Of a stretch of DNA of 58,319 nt, positions 35,633 to 47,125 are shown piece by piece; within the stretch, counting starts at the first letter, position 1; each line of letters opens with the position of its first letter. Source of the DNA: Gnetum montanum (Eukaryota; Streptophyta; Gnetopsida; Gnetales; Gnetaceae); contig MNCI01005936.1 of the NCBI GenBank assembly GCA_015680685.1, forward strand, positions 550,654-608,972, written 5' to 3'. The position numbers were made by a program, and so were the translations under genes. A model generated the notes under the pieces. The model made no database searches, was not told the DNA's origin, and saw only the letters and a program-made list of their open reading frames with translations.

Positions 35633-37329
35633 ACCAAATTTGGGCTATTTTGTCTTGATTGTAAATTTTCCTAACTGTTAGAATGATCCCACTTTCTACA
35701 AATTTTTAATAAATGTTAGAACTACACTCTCCATTACCCTAGAGTGTAGTTAGCTCAGTAGAGAGTGTACTCAACACCAAAGGTTAGCTTCACAAATTTT
35801 TCTAAGTGTCAAGCCAGTAGCTGCAATTTTTTTTAAGTGTTGAGATTACACTCTCCGCTACCCCAAAGCATAGTCAAGCATAGTTAGCATGGAAACTTAA
35901 TTTTTGCAAAAATTTTGTAAGTGTCAAGACTATGCTCTCCACTGCTCAAGAGTGTAGTCAAGTGTAGACAGCATCAAGGCCTATTTTTTTTGCAATTTTT
36001 TCTAACTATTAATACTACTCTCTCTACTTCCCTAGAGTGTAGTCAAGTGTAGTTAATTGGAAGCTAGATTTTGCAAAAATTTTACTAAGTCTAGGACTAC
36101 GCTCTCCCCCAATCCAAAGTGTAGCCAAGTGTAGTCATGCAGAATAGCCTCCAAAAGCCTCCACAATGCAACATTGGCATTCAGCTTAGCTCTAACACAT
36201 CTCTAGCAATAACATGAATCTTTTTTTCATCCCCCTTTATCCCAAAATTGTAACTACACTCTATCCCACTCTTGATAGTGAAGAGCGTAGTCCCAAAGCA
36301 TAATCTCCAAAAGTTGCATTTTTTGCATTTTTTAGGTACTTTGCAATCTTTTCAGCACATGCATATGTAGTTGGCAATGTAGTCGCAATCTCACAGCCTT
36401 GTCGAGTTTGTTAGATCACACCAAAGCACAACATCACTTACCTCAGTGGAGAGCATAGTTGGGTGATAGCGTAGTCCTGATCACCCCACTGCCACGTGGT
36501 AGTCTCTCCAAGTTTTTGAGCAACCCTAACCCTATAAATACCCCCACCATCTATGCTTTAGGGGTTGGAATTTTTGCATTTTTATGGGAAAAATCTAAAG
36601 CACAATTGGCATTTTGGCATTTTTGGTAAATGAGACCCAAAGGCACAACATTTTTGGCATTTTTCCATTTTGGGCGAATGATACCCAAAGGAACAACATT
36701 TTTGGCATTTGGTATTTTTGGGCAAATGAGACCCAAAGGCATACTAGTGAATAAGAGAGAGGCAAAGTTACATACCATGGCCCACCACAACTCCCCTGTA
36801 GCCCTACAAAACACCACAACCCAAGGTACACCATGATGGCCAATTTGGTAGGCATAAGCACCATGACAAGCACTAGGCTTCACAGCCAATCACCACTGAT
36901 ATTATGAGTACACTCTCCACTGCACTTGTTGTACACTGCATACCTTCTAAACCCCTTTTGAAGTTAACTATGCTCAAATCCTACAATTTTCACATTTTCT
37001 TTGGATTTTTTGCTATTTTTACATGTGGTCATGTTATAACTATGCTTGGGTAGCAGTCTCCGCATGTCGACACCCTTATTTTCACTAAAATCCTTAACTA
37101 CGCTTCCCCCCTCAAGAACCCGTGACTATGATCTACACTTAGCACCACGAAACACTACCTTAACACTTTGCACCATTTGGCATCGCATTTGGTAAGTCCC
37201 TTTTTTATTGACAAGATCATTTTGGGCACCTCGTCTCTACCTCCAACAGGCCCTCATGTAGACATATGGTTAGGCTATGCACCCATCAACTCCTCAATGT
37301 TCTAGCTATCAACATTTTTGGTTGCTACA
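35633..37329 (+). repeat. 3' LTR of element D (main part)
   Basis: Its first 14 bases probably lie at 26637-26650, left of B. 36089-37329 aligns with the 5' LTR, and the shared end is CTACA. The TATA box is at 36533-36540. The 50-bp unit with GAGACCCAAAGGCA recurs three times at about 36610-36750. Confidence 0.8.
35700..36120 (+). repeat. Direct repeats of about 85 bp in the 3' LTR of D
   Basis: Five imperfect units are centred at about 35710, 35850, 35930, 36015 and 36095. Each has the core ACTACACTCTCC..CTAGAGTGTAGTCAAGTGTAGT followed by TTTTTGCAA-type sequence. The first spacing is longer than the others. Only the last unit has a counterpart in the 5' LTR. CTCTCC and the AGTGTAGT half are partly self-complementary (GAGTGTAGT and ACTACACTC), so each unit can form a hairpin. 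Confidence 0.75.
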
Positions 37330-37523
37330 ACTAGTAATTTGACAATGATATATATTAGTACTATATCCTAATTGAGGATGAATTCAATAAAGATTCCAAG
37401 CTAATATGGTATGATATCATAAATGGTAGGAATTTTCAGTTTTGAATTTCTATACAAAATTGCAAATTACAAAAATCTCATCATAAAATCAAAGATTTAA
37501 AAGTAAATATGTAATCATCCAAC

Positions 37524-37700
37524 CTACCAAACTCCATTAAGCCATATAATGAGATGATTATCCTTAGAGTTTGAAGTGGCATCTACAAAGTAATAGAAGA
37601 AAGCTTAACCATGGTAGACATTTACATTCATATAACTAGAGTACTAAGCAAATGTGTAATTATTAATCTTGGGTTGACCAAGGAATCCATTGAAAACATA
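37524..37700 (-). pseudogene. Serine carboxypeptidase-like exon fragment
   Basis: One uninterrupted minus-strand frame (three stops, no indel) reads YVFNGFLGQPKINNYTFA, stop, YSSYMNVNVYHG, stop, AFFYYFVDATSNSKDNHLII, then WLNGVW and a stop. Peptidase family S10 proteins have, near the N-terminus, LPGQPxVxFxQYSGYVxV, GRALFYYFVEA and LxLWLNGGPGCSS. The order and spacing fit closely, and the fragment breaks off where GGPGCSS should begin. S10 enzymes are secreted or vacuolar proteases or acyltransferases; the catalytic residues would lie downstream and are not present. It is a remnant of a host gene, either resident here or carried in by a transposon. Confidence 0.8.
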
Positions 37701-38165
37701 TGCTTTTCTTGATATAGCAACCTACTATGGAGTCTCTATGAGATAATCAAAGTCATTCTTGAAGGGAATGCTATTCATCCATCATTTAATCTCTTTCAAA
37801 TCCTTTTTCTCTGAAGAAGAAGAAGCTAGATGACCAAAAGAAGATGAATTAGCGTCTAGAATGAGCATACCCTAATTATTAATAATAACTAATAAGGAAA
37901 CAAATTTAAGTAAAAGTAAAAGAAAAAATTTGATAATTATCTTCTATACCTTGTTACTAGGCGAATTACTAGTAGGTGTATCTCTGGAATTTTCAAGCCT
38001 ATGATTGCTCTTTGCTCTTTTTTATGTACAACATTTTGCAATTCCTCCTTAACACTAGCAAGGTTGATAATGATGAAATTTGGAGTTCTAACTTTCATGA
38101 AAGAAATTTGTTTAAGCTTTGATAAAATTAATTTAATGGTTTTAGTGTTATGGACAAATTATTTT

Positions 38166-38327
38166 TTAGCATTACAGATAGCCTCTCTTCAAAGTGTTAT
38201 GGATAGAATATTATTTAGCATTACTGATAGCTTCTCCCTAGAGCATTATGAATGAAATATTATTCAATGTTATTGATAGCCTCTTCCTAGAGCATTATGG
38301 ATGAAATATTATTTAGCGTTACTAATC
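38166..38327. repeat. 49-bp tandem repeat, about 3.3 copies
   Basis: Units start at 38166, 38215, 38264 and 38313, exactly 49 bases apart. The shared core is GATAGCCTCTTCC..GAGCATTATGGATGAAATATTAT. The units differ by several substitutions each but not by indels. Confidence 0.88.
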
Positions 38328-38814
38328 TATGACCGGTAGTTGGCCTCTTGACCAAAATAAAAAATATTATGTTTATTGTTTCTATCTCCTATCAATCTAT
38401 TTTTAGTTATCATCATCCATGATACCAGCAATCAAAAGGACATAAAAGAGTTGTAAAAAATTTACATTGAAGTTAAAACTAAAGTGTTTCATGGTCAAAT
38501 TTTTCAAGTTCATCAGTTAATTGGATCGTGAAGGTAAGTTTTAGTTAGTAAGTTAAAATTATATTAAGGATTCTTGAATTTATTATATCTATGTTAAACT
38601 CTAAGAGTAGCTTCTCTTATGAGATATTATAAAGTTTTTTAATTAACTATTTTAAAAAAATTATGTTTAGATTAGAAGATGAACTTTGTAAAAATAGGTA
38701 CATATGCTATAAAATGAATTAAGGCTAGAGTTTTAACCAATCTATATTGATGCACCAAGCTTCATTTAATGGTTGATAAAAATTAACTAAGAAATAATTT
38801 TAGTGTTTATTATT

Positions 38815-39679
38815 TAATGAGTAGTTGAGTAACCCTACACCCAACCATACAAATCATGAGTGTTCATGCATGATCTTGTCAAATTCCCATGGATGGAGAC
38901 TAGTTGAATGCCTTATATATCCAAGTGCTAAGATGTTGATTATTATCTCTCCAATCAAACTTAGGTAAGCTAAAGTTGTATGGTTAAGTGTGATTGAGAC
39001 ATATGATTGGATTTTATTATTAAAATATTAAAAAAATTAAATTATGATGTATTAAAATATTAGTCTAATTAACCTAAGTACATAAATAAATCTAATTTGG
39101 CCTGGGCATAGAGTATCCATTCTTGACTTACCGTATACATTTTGAACATGTGCTAACATTATTAGATTACCTAGTGTTTTACTGTTGGGTGTGCCAAGTG
39201 ATTCACTACTAGAATTATCAAGTGTTTGTGGGTTTATGCTCAAAGCTAGATATACTCATGTGAACTACTTATGCATGATGAAATAAAATAATTAACTACA
39301 TGCATAGAAAGTAAAGGAATGCTTAAAGTGAATTTTACTAAAACAAATTCAATGCTAGGCTAAGTGCTACAATGGACAAAATAAATCTCAGTTTTATTAC
39401 TATCATGTAAGTGTTCCTCGGTATATTGAGCACTCAAGAAAAACTCTATTCAATCTATTCAGTTTACATTGTGAGCACTTGGTGGAAAAATTTGTAACTT
39501 CTATGGACTTAGATAGACAAATTTTTACTAAGGAAATGACTAAATTATACCATAAATGTAGTAGGTATATATGTTTATGTAGGCATTTATGAGGTTTGTG
39601 TTAATAATGATGCATTGACAAAGCTAGAACTACAGTGATTCATTAGCATCAATGTGACTACATGACTTGATGTTCATGA
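38815..39679 (-). repeat. 3' LTR of element G
   Basis: It begins TAATGAGTAG (TGATGAG in relatives), with ACCCTACACCCAACC shortly after as in E and F, and ends GTTCATGA (CTTCATCA in relatives). The following TATCCCCACAATTACC corresponds to the purine-tract complement of the other elements (TACCTCCATGACTG), so it is a 3' LTR on the minus strand. It is most similar to the LTRs of E and F. Confidence 0.82.
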
Positions 39680-39879
39680 TATCCCCACAATTACCAAAAA
39701 ACTCATCCTCTAGTTAAAAAAATTAGGATAGAAATTAGGGAAGTATGAGCTTGACTAACTAACCAAATAACTGACTCGAGTGCTACATTATAAAACTCAT
39801 TAAAGTGATTTCAAATTAACACTTTGACAAAATTGAAGACATTACAAAATTGGCCTTAACCGATATGTACAAAAATTGT

Positions 39880-42640
39880 CCAAGGCATATGCCTTAAGTG
39901 GTTTCAAGAGGTGGTGGCTCTTGTGGTGGCTTCTCGTGCCTTATCTTGCGTTGTGACTACCCTGATGCTGCTACTAATACTTTTGCTTCTAACAACTGAA
40001 ATGCATCTAGATGCACTTTCATCTTCTCTTCCTTTCTTCTAGGATCACTGATTGTCTAGGTGGTGTTACCTCGGGTTATTAGTGTTAACACATTATAGGG
40101 GTAAGGTGAAGCAAAAATATCTTCTTAACATTAATTAAGTAGGAAAAATTTTTTTATATTCCACATTGAATGCTATAGCTATGTTTTTCAACTCCTAGTG
40201 TTCCACCATCCTCTTGGCCAAGTTCTGTATGATTAATCACTAATCTTCAAACTGAGCCCTAACAACCTCAAGCTTTGCAATTACTATCTCTACTTATGCT
40301 TCATTTTTTTGTGGAGCTTGAACTTACTTTCATAAAAAAAATACCTAATTTTTGAGTCCACACTAATTTTTTCCACTAGTGAGCATCATCAAATTTTCAT
40401 TTCAAAGATTGACAAGCTTCATCTATTTCATGATATCCTTGATTTACAACTCCTTCATGTGGATCTCTACTTTATTATAGGCATTTATCCATCAAATATG
40501 GACTATCATGCATTATCTTAATGTTGGAGTTACTTGAGGATGTTATTCATCTTATATTTAGTGAGTTTCATTACTTTTTCATTCTCCTCCTTCAATATGC
40601 CAACATGGTTCTTGTAATGATTCTTGACCTTCTATACTTTAGGGCCTGACTTTTCCAAGAAGTGATCTCAATAACCAACTTTTGCCTAATTTCTTATACC
40701 TCTTCCATCAAGATATTTTTCTTTTCAACTACAAATATCCTCACATCTTAGTTTACCTTAACTAATTTCTCATGCTAGTGCATAAGGTATTCCTCTAGCT
40801 ACTTTTTTTATTTTTCAACCTTAAGTAATCTTCTATTTTCTTTAGCTAGGTTCTTATTTTTTTACATGTCTAGATAAGGTCATTTCTTATAGTGTATAAT
40901 ATGATGTTTGGAAATAATATATTCTAGATGATCCTTTTCTTATCCTCTTTAACCTATTTTTACTTAGCCTTAAGCTATTTAAAGGTATCATCCCTAGTTA
41001 GTTTTGGTCGAAGAATTGTGGTTTGGACAAATAAGCTCTAAATTACGCAACTTCAACAACCAACTATTGATTTAGGTTGTTATTCTCCTAAAGTTATGTT
41101 TCTACAATGAATATCTTGCATCCTATCTCTAAATGTATGGACCAGATAGCTAAAATATTTTCTGGGATGTCAAAGACATTCAAAATCAATTGGCCAACTC
41201 TCACTAGTCTTTTTAACACTCCTTCATGCTAGGTTGCTATCATATCCCGTAAACTAGTTCTTGTAGACATCTAAATGTCTACCATGGTGGCAAAATTAGG
41301 CATGAATGTTTCAAGAACCTTCAATTTCTCTTCTATTCAATCTACTACCACCTCAGTTGTAGTCTCTTGTCCTTTGTGTGGCATGATGACCATTACTGCA
41401 TCTTTCTTTCTTCTAGTACTATTGAGAAGATTGTAGCATTTCTTGAAATCTCTAGCACTTACTTTACAAGTAGGAATATTACAAGTTCACTCATATAAAG
41501 GTTGGCATGAATAGCTTAATTCCTTTATGTTGAAAGTATATTAAGTAAGCCATCTTGTGTCCAATTTATGGTCTTGATGACTCCATGTAGGTGGCTCATT
41601 ACAGGGTGATAGTAAAAAAGCTCACTTATAGGTAATTGCTATTATTTTATCAACTATCTAATAAGTTCTTCTACATATATGATATCCTTTGCTAGTAGTG
41701 GTGGTGCACCTCTTCTTCCTAAAGTTACAAATATGGCTTCTCCATCATTCTTGGCAAGATGCTATGGTGGCCTTGTAAAGAATGTTATTTGAGTACCATG
41801 TGATTGCTTCTCTTCGATAAAGTTTTCTAATGAGACATGGGAAGGGAAGTTTCTTCTTTCCTTTCTCATTTTCTTTAAATCTCTACTCTATCTCTAGGAA
41901 AACAAGTTAAGTTAGATTGACTATGAACTTTCCACTAACTATGGTGCAAATGCTAGTGGAGAAGGATGTGAATTTGCTTGGGTGTATTGTGCAATTGAGA
42001 TGGTACACCACAATATTGAAGTAGATTCTTTTTTCATTAGAAATATTGTCATACTTCTTGTGTTTTACTCAATTACATCTACACATCCATTCTTTCTTTC
42101 TTTCAACATTTAACTATCTTAACATCTTTCTGATATTTTCTATCACATTTGGAAGTCCCAAGGCCTCTACAAAGAACTCCACCAAGTAGAAGATTGTGAT
42201 ATCTTTAGGCTTCACTCTCATGTCCCCTTGATAATTATTCTAAAATAGTTATATGTTACTAAGGTGCTATTCTTCACTATTCACTCAGCTCTTAAGGTGT
42301 GAACTTAAGAAATGATCCAAAGTTTCACTATTGAAGAGCCAAACTAGATATCTTCTTAATCCAAATATTTTTAAGACAAGCTTTTCCTAGGCCTACGCAC
42401 TTCATCTTGCCTAGACTACCCCATCTTAGTAGTGAGAATTTAATGGACAAATTTCAATTTTGGATTGTTCTAGAAAGATCAACTTGCATGTGTTACCTTT
42501 GGTGCATATTCAGGTTGCTATTGTTAATCCTATCCTTGTCCTCTACATCCCTCGTATACTTTTTCCTCCTCTATGAGGGTCCTCCTACTTATGGACCTTG
42601 TTGCATTGCCATCTGCCATTACAAGAATGATCATTAATTA
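39880..42640 (-). pseudogene. Unidentified decayed reading frames between integrase and 3' LTR of G
   Basis: Minus-strand frames contain long readable pieces separated by stops and shifts. One near 41790-41690 includes KNDGEAIFVTLGRRGAPPLL and AKDIIYVEELI. Another near 41460-41300 includes ARDFKKCYNLLNSTRRKKDA, VMVIMPHKGQETTTEVV and EEKLKVLETFMPNFATMVD. Charged, heptad-like stretches follow (HYKNHVGILKEENEKVMKL), and the frame ends near EEKMKVHLDAFQLLEAKV and RHEKPPQEPPPLETT with a stop at about 39900. This looks like a protein with an N-terminal folded part and a long coiled-coil. I do not recognise the family. Its position matches the env-like gene of some Athila relatives, but no signal peptide or transmembrane helix can be seen. 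Captured host sequence is the alternative. Confidence 0.4.
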
Positions 42641-44648
42641 GCCTTAATTTACTTAAGTGTAAACATTGATACCCTTGATCATTTTTTAGTTGGTCTATTT
42701 CATGAAAAATTAGCATTTTCACTTCTAAGTTATCATAGTCTATTATTCTAAGGTCCTAAGATAGCTAAGCATTATTAATTTTTATGATTTTAAGCCTTTA
42801 TTACATTTAATTACCTTTGCCACTTAGAAAGTGGGATGTTATAAATGTTTAAAATTTCTGATTTGGTGCTCCCATAACATCGAGCTCAACTCTAGAAGCT
42901 CACAAGATCTAAAATGGATGAAATTGAGTCTACAAGTCACTAGATATTACTCTTAGAAGATTCTAGACTATTAGAATGACAAAAAATCCCTTATCATTTC
43001 AACATAAATGGTTAAAATTGACTAATTATTACATGTATTTATAGGATTAATTTTTATATCACATCAATACTACAACATTGATAAGGATGTGTTGATGCTG
43101 CTTCGTCGACATGACCCAAGCTGTAAATTTTCCCTCTAATTTTTGCCAAATTTTCATGTGTTTTGAAGCAAACAAGGTGGTGAATGAGAGCTATGGGAAT
43201 AGTCTAGACACAAGAATAATGTGGTGAGGCTTAATTGAAAGTCCATAAATTTAATAAAGCATTTAGAGTATGAATAGAAGTTATGACATGAGAGATTGAT
43301 GTGAAGATAAGCTAAAAATGTTAATGCATTCAACTTGGAGTTGCTTATCAATGATCTAGGTCTGTGGAGGTGGTGTATAAACTAGATGTTCAAAAACTAT
43401 ACAAGTAAGTCCTTTCTAAAGTAGGTTCCAACCATTTATGCCATTATATAACCACCTCATAATATGGACATAGGCATGTTGGAGATAAATGTTATTCAAG
43501 TCCATATGTCACACCCACATAACTACCATCTTTAGAATCCTACACTATACTAAAAAAATCAGTAGGTAAATAATCATATGCAACAGTGAGGTAAACAATC
43601 AGATAAGAAATAATTGTGGAGACCAAGATGTGAGATGCTTTATCATATGTACAATAGGTTCTTATGTCAAATATGATTAAAATGACCAACATACCTATTC
43701 GTCCAAGCTTCAAACCAAGTTCATCCCTTGACCAATGATATCACATTATATTATTCCAAACTTATAACCATGAGATGATCAAAATCACATGAAAGCCTCA
43801 CTACTCAAAAAGAGAAAACAAGAAAGCAATTATTAATTAATTAATTTCTTAAACATTTAATTTTAAGGAAACTTGACCATCAGTTATAGAGGTGCCTTCA
43901 GGCATCAATAACATGTCTTTCTAATTACATGATGAGACTAGCCCAAGAGATCTTTAGAATTCCTAGAAGTAGCCTATAATTAGGCATGAATAACACGTCT
44001 TTCTAGTGGCACCTTAGGAATCATGCTCTTTTTTTAAGTTGATTAATTAATGATTATGCTTTTCTTATTAGAGGATTGCCTTTAGGTGTGGGTAACACGT
44101 CTTCCCAGTGACATGGTAAGGTAACACTTATTTTGGAACATGTTTCCATCAAAATTGAAACATCAGTAATGACATTAACACATGTAGGGAGATCCATAGA
44201 GAAAGTGCAAAGAATTAGTAAGTCCCCTTGATGTTATACCGTTTTCTATTTCCTCTTAGTTCTTCCCCTCTTTCTCAAAGCATAAAGATCATGAGTTAAT
44301 TTTAGTTTTTATGTGAGAAGAACCATACTACTTTCATGATGAAGATCTCTTATTTATAGAAATTGGAAGGATGGATGGCATGGTATGAGTGCTTTACACA
44401 ATTATGTATCCAATCATCTTAATAGCATAAGACACTATAAAATCAACAAAGTTGGTTTATACATAAATGATAGTGCAAAATGAAAAATTAAAATAAATGG
44501 TTTGAATATATATAAAATGACTCAAAAATGAAAAAAAAAATATAAAAGAAAATATAAAATTATAAAAAATAGAAAACATATGAGAAACTAAAAAATAAAA
44601 AGAAATTGTAAAAAAAAAAAAAGATGAAAATCAAGACTCCATAAGATG
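42641..44648 (-). other. 3' non-coding region of element G
   Basis: Blocks at about 43410-43450, 43880-43930 and 44060-44110 (GTGGGTAACACGTCTT) align with the 3' non-coding parts of A, B, C and E. The last block type occurs three times between 43880 and 44110 in G (AACATGTCTTTCTA, AACACGTCTTTCTA, AACACGTCTTCCCA), so part of this region has been locally duplicated. No protein frame is visible. Confidence 0.55.
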
Positions 44649-45485
44649 TTAGGGTGGATGGGCATCTTCCCCATGATTGAGTTGTAAGGTGGAGATACAA
44701 AAAATAAAGTGGGAGTGATCATGGTTCAAAGTATCATTTAGGTTCTTGTGTATCTAGAAATCCTTAAATGGTTTAACTTGTCATATGTACTCTAAAATTA
44801 GCTTTTCTAGGCATTCAGGATGGTAGATGTCCATGGCATCTATATAAAGAGTGGAATGGATGATATAGGATGCTTTCCATAATGTTTAGAATTTTGTTCA
44901 TTAAGGTACATGTATGGGATTCCAATAAAGGATCTTATCTTCTAGTTGAAAGTTTACTTATCATATCCTAGCTTCATGATGTTGTTTGCTATATGTCTTA
45001 TGTACTTCATTCATCATGAGGGCTATTCTTTTATTTTCATCTAGCATGTTAAGGTTCCTGAGGCATTCTTTTTATGCAAAATTGATGTTGATATTAAGCT
45101 CACAAGCTATGTTGAGTGTACATAATTCTTATTGGATAGGAAGTTTTAGTAACTTACCATACACTAACTCGTAGGGAGAGTAGCCTATAGGGAGTTTCCA
45201 AGTGAATCAATAGGCTTATAAGGCATCATTGAGTTTTCTACTATATCTAGTAATGATCCTAGTAAGGATTTACATGATTTTTCTATTTGTTATCTTGGCT
45301 TAACCATTTGCTTAAGTGTGATAGGGTGTTGTTAGTTTATGTTCCACACCCAAGTGTCTCATCATTTTCTTAAAGGTAGCACTTGTAAAATGAGTTCCAC
45401 TATTAGAAATAAGTGTCATAGTTATAGAAAACCTATTTACCACCTATTGTTGAAAAAACTTGATTGCAAGTAGTAATGTATAGAA
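44649..45485 (-). pseudogene. Integrase remnant of element G
   Basis: It aligns with 11260-12095 of A. The C-terminal tail reads LQLNHGEDAHPP with a stop at 44649-44651, the counterpart of LSHGGDGHQC in A and B. The block with ATTCCAATAAAGGATCTTAT (about 44918-44937) matches the integrase C-terminal region of A. At about 45480 the alignment jumps to the RNase H end, so the zinc-binding domain and the first catalytic Asp are deleted, about 0.6 kb relative to A. Dense stops occur. Confidence 0.75.
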
Positions 45486-46620
45486 TCATCTAGAAATTGA
45501 TAAAAAAACAAACTCTTCATCAATCTTGTTATTCCATTTTAATCAAGCCAAATGATCAACAATAATATTCTTCATTTTCTTCTTGTCAATCATGATAATA
45601 TTGAATTCTTACAAGATAACTAGCCATCAAATGGTTTAGGGGCTCATGACTAGTTTATTTAGTAGAAACCTAATCGTGCTATAATTTATATGCATAAACA
45701 TTAGATAAACAAGCACATGATGTTTGATCTTTTAAGTGCATACACTACTATCATGAGTTCCTTCTTAGTAGTTTTGTAATTAAGTTTTGCACTCATGATA
45801 CTTCTACTAGCAAAATGAATGTAGTAGAAATGTTTCTAGTCATCCGATTATGTTAGCATTAACCCTAGAACATAGTTGGATGTATTTGTCATAATGTGGA
45901 AGAATCTAAACTAGTTAAGTTCTCACAAAATTGTAATGTCTATGAGCTTCAACTTCAACAACTTAAAAACATTATCACATTCATCAACCTAGATGAAGGC
46001 TACATCCTTCTTTGTAAATTCTACTAGCAACCTTGAAATCTTAAGAAAGCTCTTTATGAAGTACTTGTAGAAGCCTATATGTCCAAGGAATGACCGTACA
46101 TCATTTACTATTTAATGCTTTTAACCTTACAATTACCTCTTGGACCATTAGGTGACCTTTTTATCAAATTTTGCTTCAAATTTATTTCAATACACTTTCA
46201 AGCACTTCTTTAAGATGGTCCAAGGCCTATTCAAAGTTAGAGGCATAATTAGAGGAGTCATTCATGAAGACTTAAACTACATTACTAGTTTGCTTTTAGA
46301 ATATGTTGAGGACAAGGCATTGGAAGGTAGTAGGGATATTGCATAAATCAAATGGCATCTTCTTATATGTGAAATACCCTAAGAATTTATGAAGGTTGCC
46401 TTGGTCTAGTCTTCTAGTATTATATGAATATGATTTTATATTCTATAGCCATCCAAGGAACTATAATACTTATGCCTTACTAGCATATCGAACACCTAGT
46501 TCACAAATGGTAAGGGAAAGTGATTCTTAAAAGTTACCATATTCAATAGCCAAAAGAAAATGGAAGTTATTTTTTTTTTCCTTTTTAGGTACAATAACAA
46601 GAAGGCTAAGCCACTTGCTA
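45486..46620 (-). pseudogene. Reverse transcriptase and RNase H remnants of element G
   Basis: It aligns with about 12675-13850 of A in the same order. The RNase H counterpart lies at about 45530-45800 (on the plus strand, GGTTTAGGGGCTCATGACTAG corresponds to the primer-proximal RNase H block of A). The reverse transcriptase counterpart lies at 46080-46600, including the active-site region near 46255-46280 (complement of GAGTCATTCATGAAGAC; the FMDD box is degraded). A poly-T run at 46570 adds a frameshift. It is recognisable only by alignment with A and B. Confidence 0.72.
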
Positions 46621-47125
46621 GCAACAATAGGATAAATGAATCTTTCTTGGATAAATTTTTAAATTATCTACTTCACAAACTTCTTGACATTTGAGTTCAA
46701 TCTATGTTGTGCTTAGCAACTAGGTTTGACTACTAGATCTATGTATATGTGATGCAAGAATATATGTGGATTAATGCTTATAATATCATCATAAGACTAG
46801 GTAAAAGCTATTGGTCATTTTTGACCATTTTTAGTAATTTCTACTTCTACTCTTTGGTTAGTTGAGCATTGATGATCACTGGTTTTTCATTCTCTAGTAC
46901 ACATATTATAAGGATTCTAGTAACTTTTTGAGCTCAATGAGCTCTAGAACTAGTTCCCTTGGGGTCTATCTTTTTGTAGCTAACATTTTCTTCTTGGATG
47001 TGTCCAAATTGGAAAAATTTCTAACATATTCCTTCCATCTCATTTAGTTTATCCATATTAAAATTGGTGAGTTTCTCTATGGGTTTCATGCATATCACAA
47101 ACTTTACTTCTATTTCTTTTGTTAG
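46621..47125 (-). pseudogene. RT N-terminus and protease-RT spacer of G, right flank cut by solo LTR F
   Basis: It aligns with A 13860-14350 (landmarks AATGAATC, TCATTCTCTAGTACACAT, TTTCATGCATATCACAAACT). It is interrupted at GTTAG (47121-47125) by LTR F and resumes at ATTAGCCATTGGATGCC (48148). Element A reads GTTAGCCATTGGGTGCC without interruption at 14349-14365. Confidence 0.75.

Larger units (their letters stand above)
19340..37329 (+). mobile_element. Element D: gag-protease-only Ty3/gypsy element, interrupted by element B
   Basis: Plus strand. A 5' LTR-type repeat (19340-20594) and a longer 3' LTR (26637-37329, split by B) share over 1.2 kb of sequence. After the 5' LTR come a primer-binding site, a long readable gag, a protease, a minisatellite region and a purine tract (AATAAAGAGGG, 26621-26631). 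No reverse transcriptase, RNase H or integrase can be seen between 24480 and 26636. Gag and protease resemble the Tat branch of Ty3/gypsy (capsid motif KYNDEGDSNRHL, knuckle CYYHQMSNYSTEFY). Its own length without B is about 9.0 kb. Its left end abuts the helicase frame directly; no target duplication was confirmed, so the 5' LTR may be truncated. Confidence 0.8.
37330..38814. other. AT-rich flank between elements D and G
   Basis: It contains a serine-carboxypeptidase-like exon fragment and a 49-bp tandem repeat, listed separately. Otherwise there is no recognisable gene. The helicase frame left of D was not found to continue here with confidence. Confidence 0.5.

Noticed and set aside
36551-36889. 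Open frame of 112 codons on the minus strand in the 3' LTR of D
   Set aside because: Its length comes from the 50-bp tandem repeat lacking stops in one frame. It is antisense to the element and only partly open in the 5' LTR.
19335-37327. TGCTA as the target-site duplication of element D (19335-19339 and 37323-37327)
   Set aside because: The right copy lies inside sequence that aligns without a gap to the 5' LTR end (both finish in CTACA), so it belongs to the LTR and the match is chance.
39880-42640. Naming the extra frame in G an envelope gene
   Set aside because: No signal peptide, transmembrane helix or recognisable env-like motif could be seen; only the position fits.
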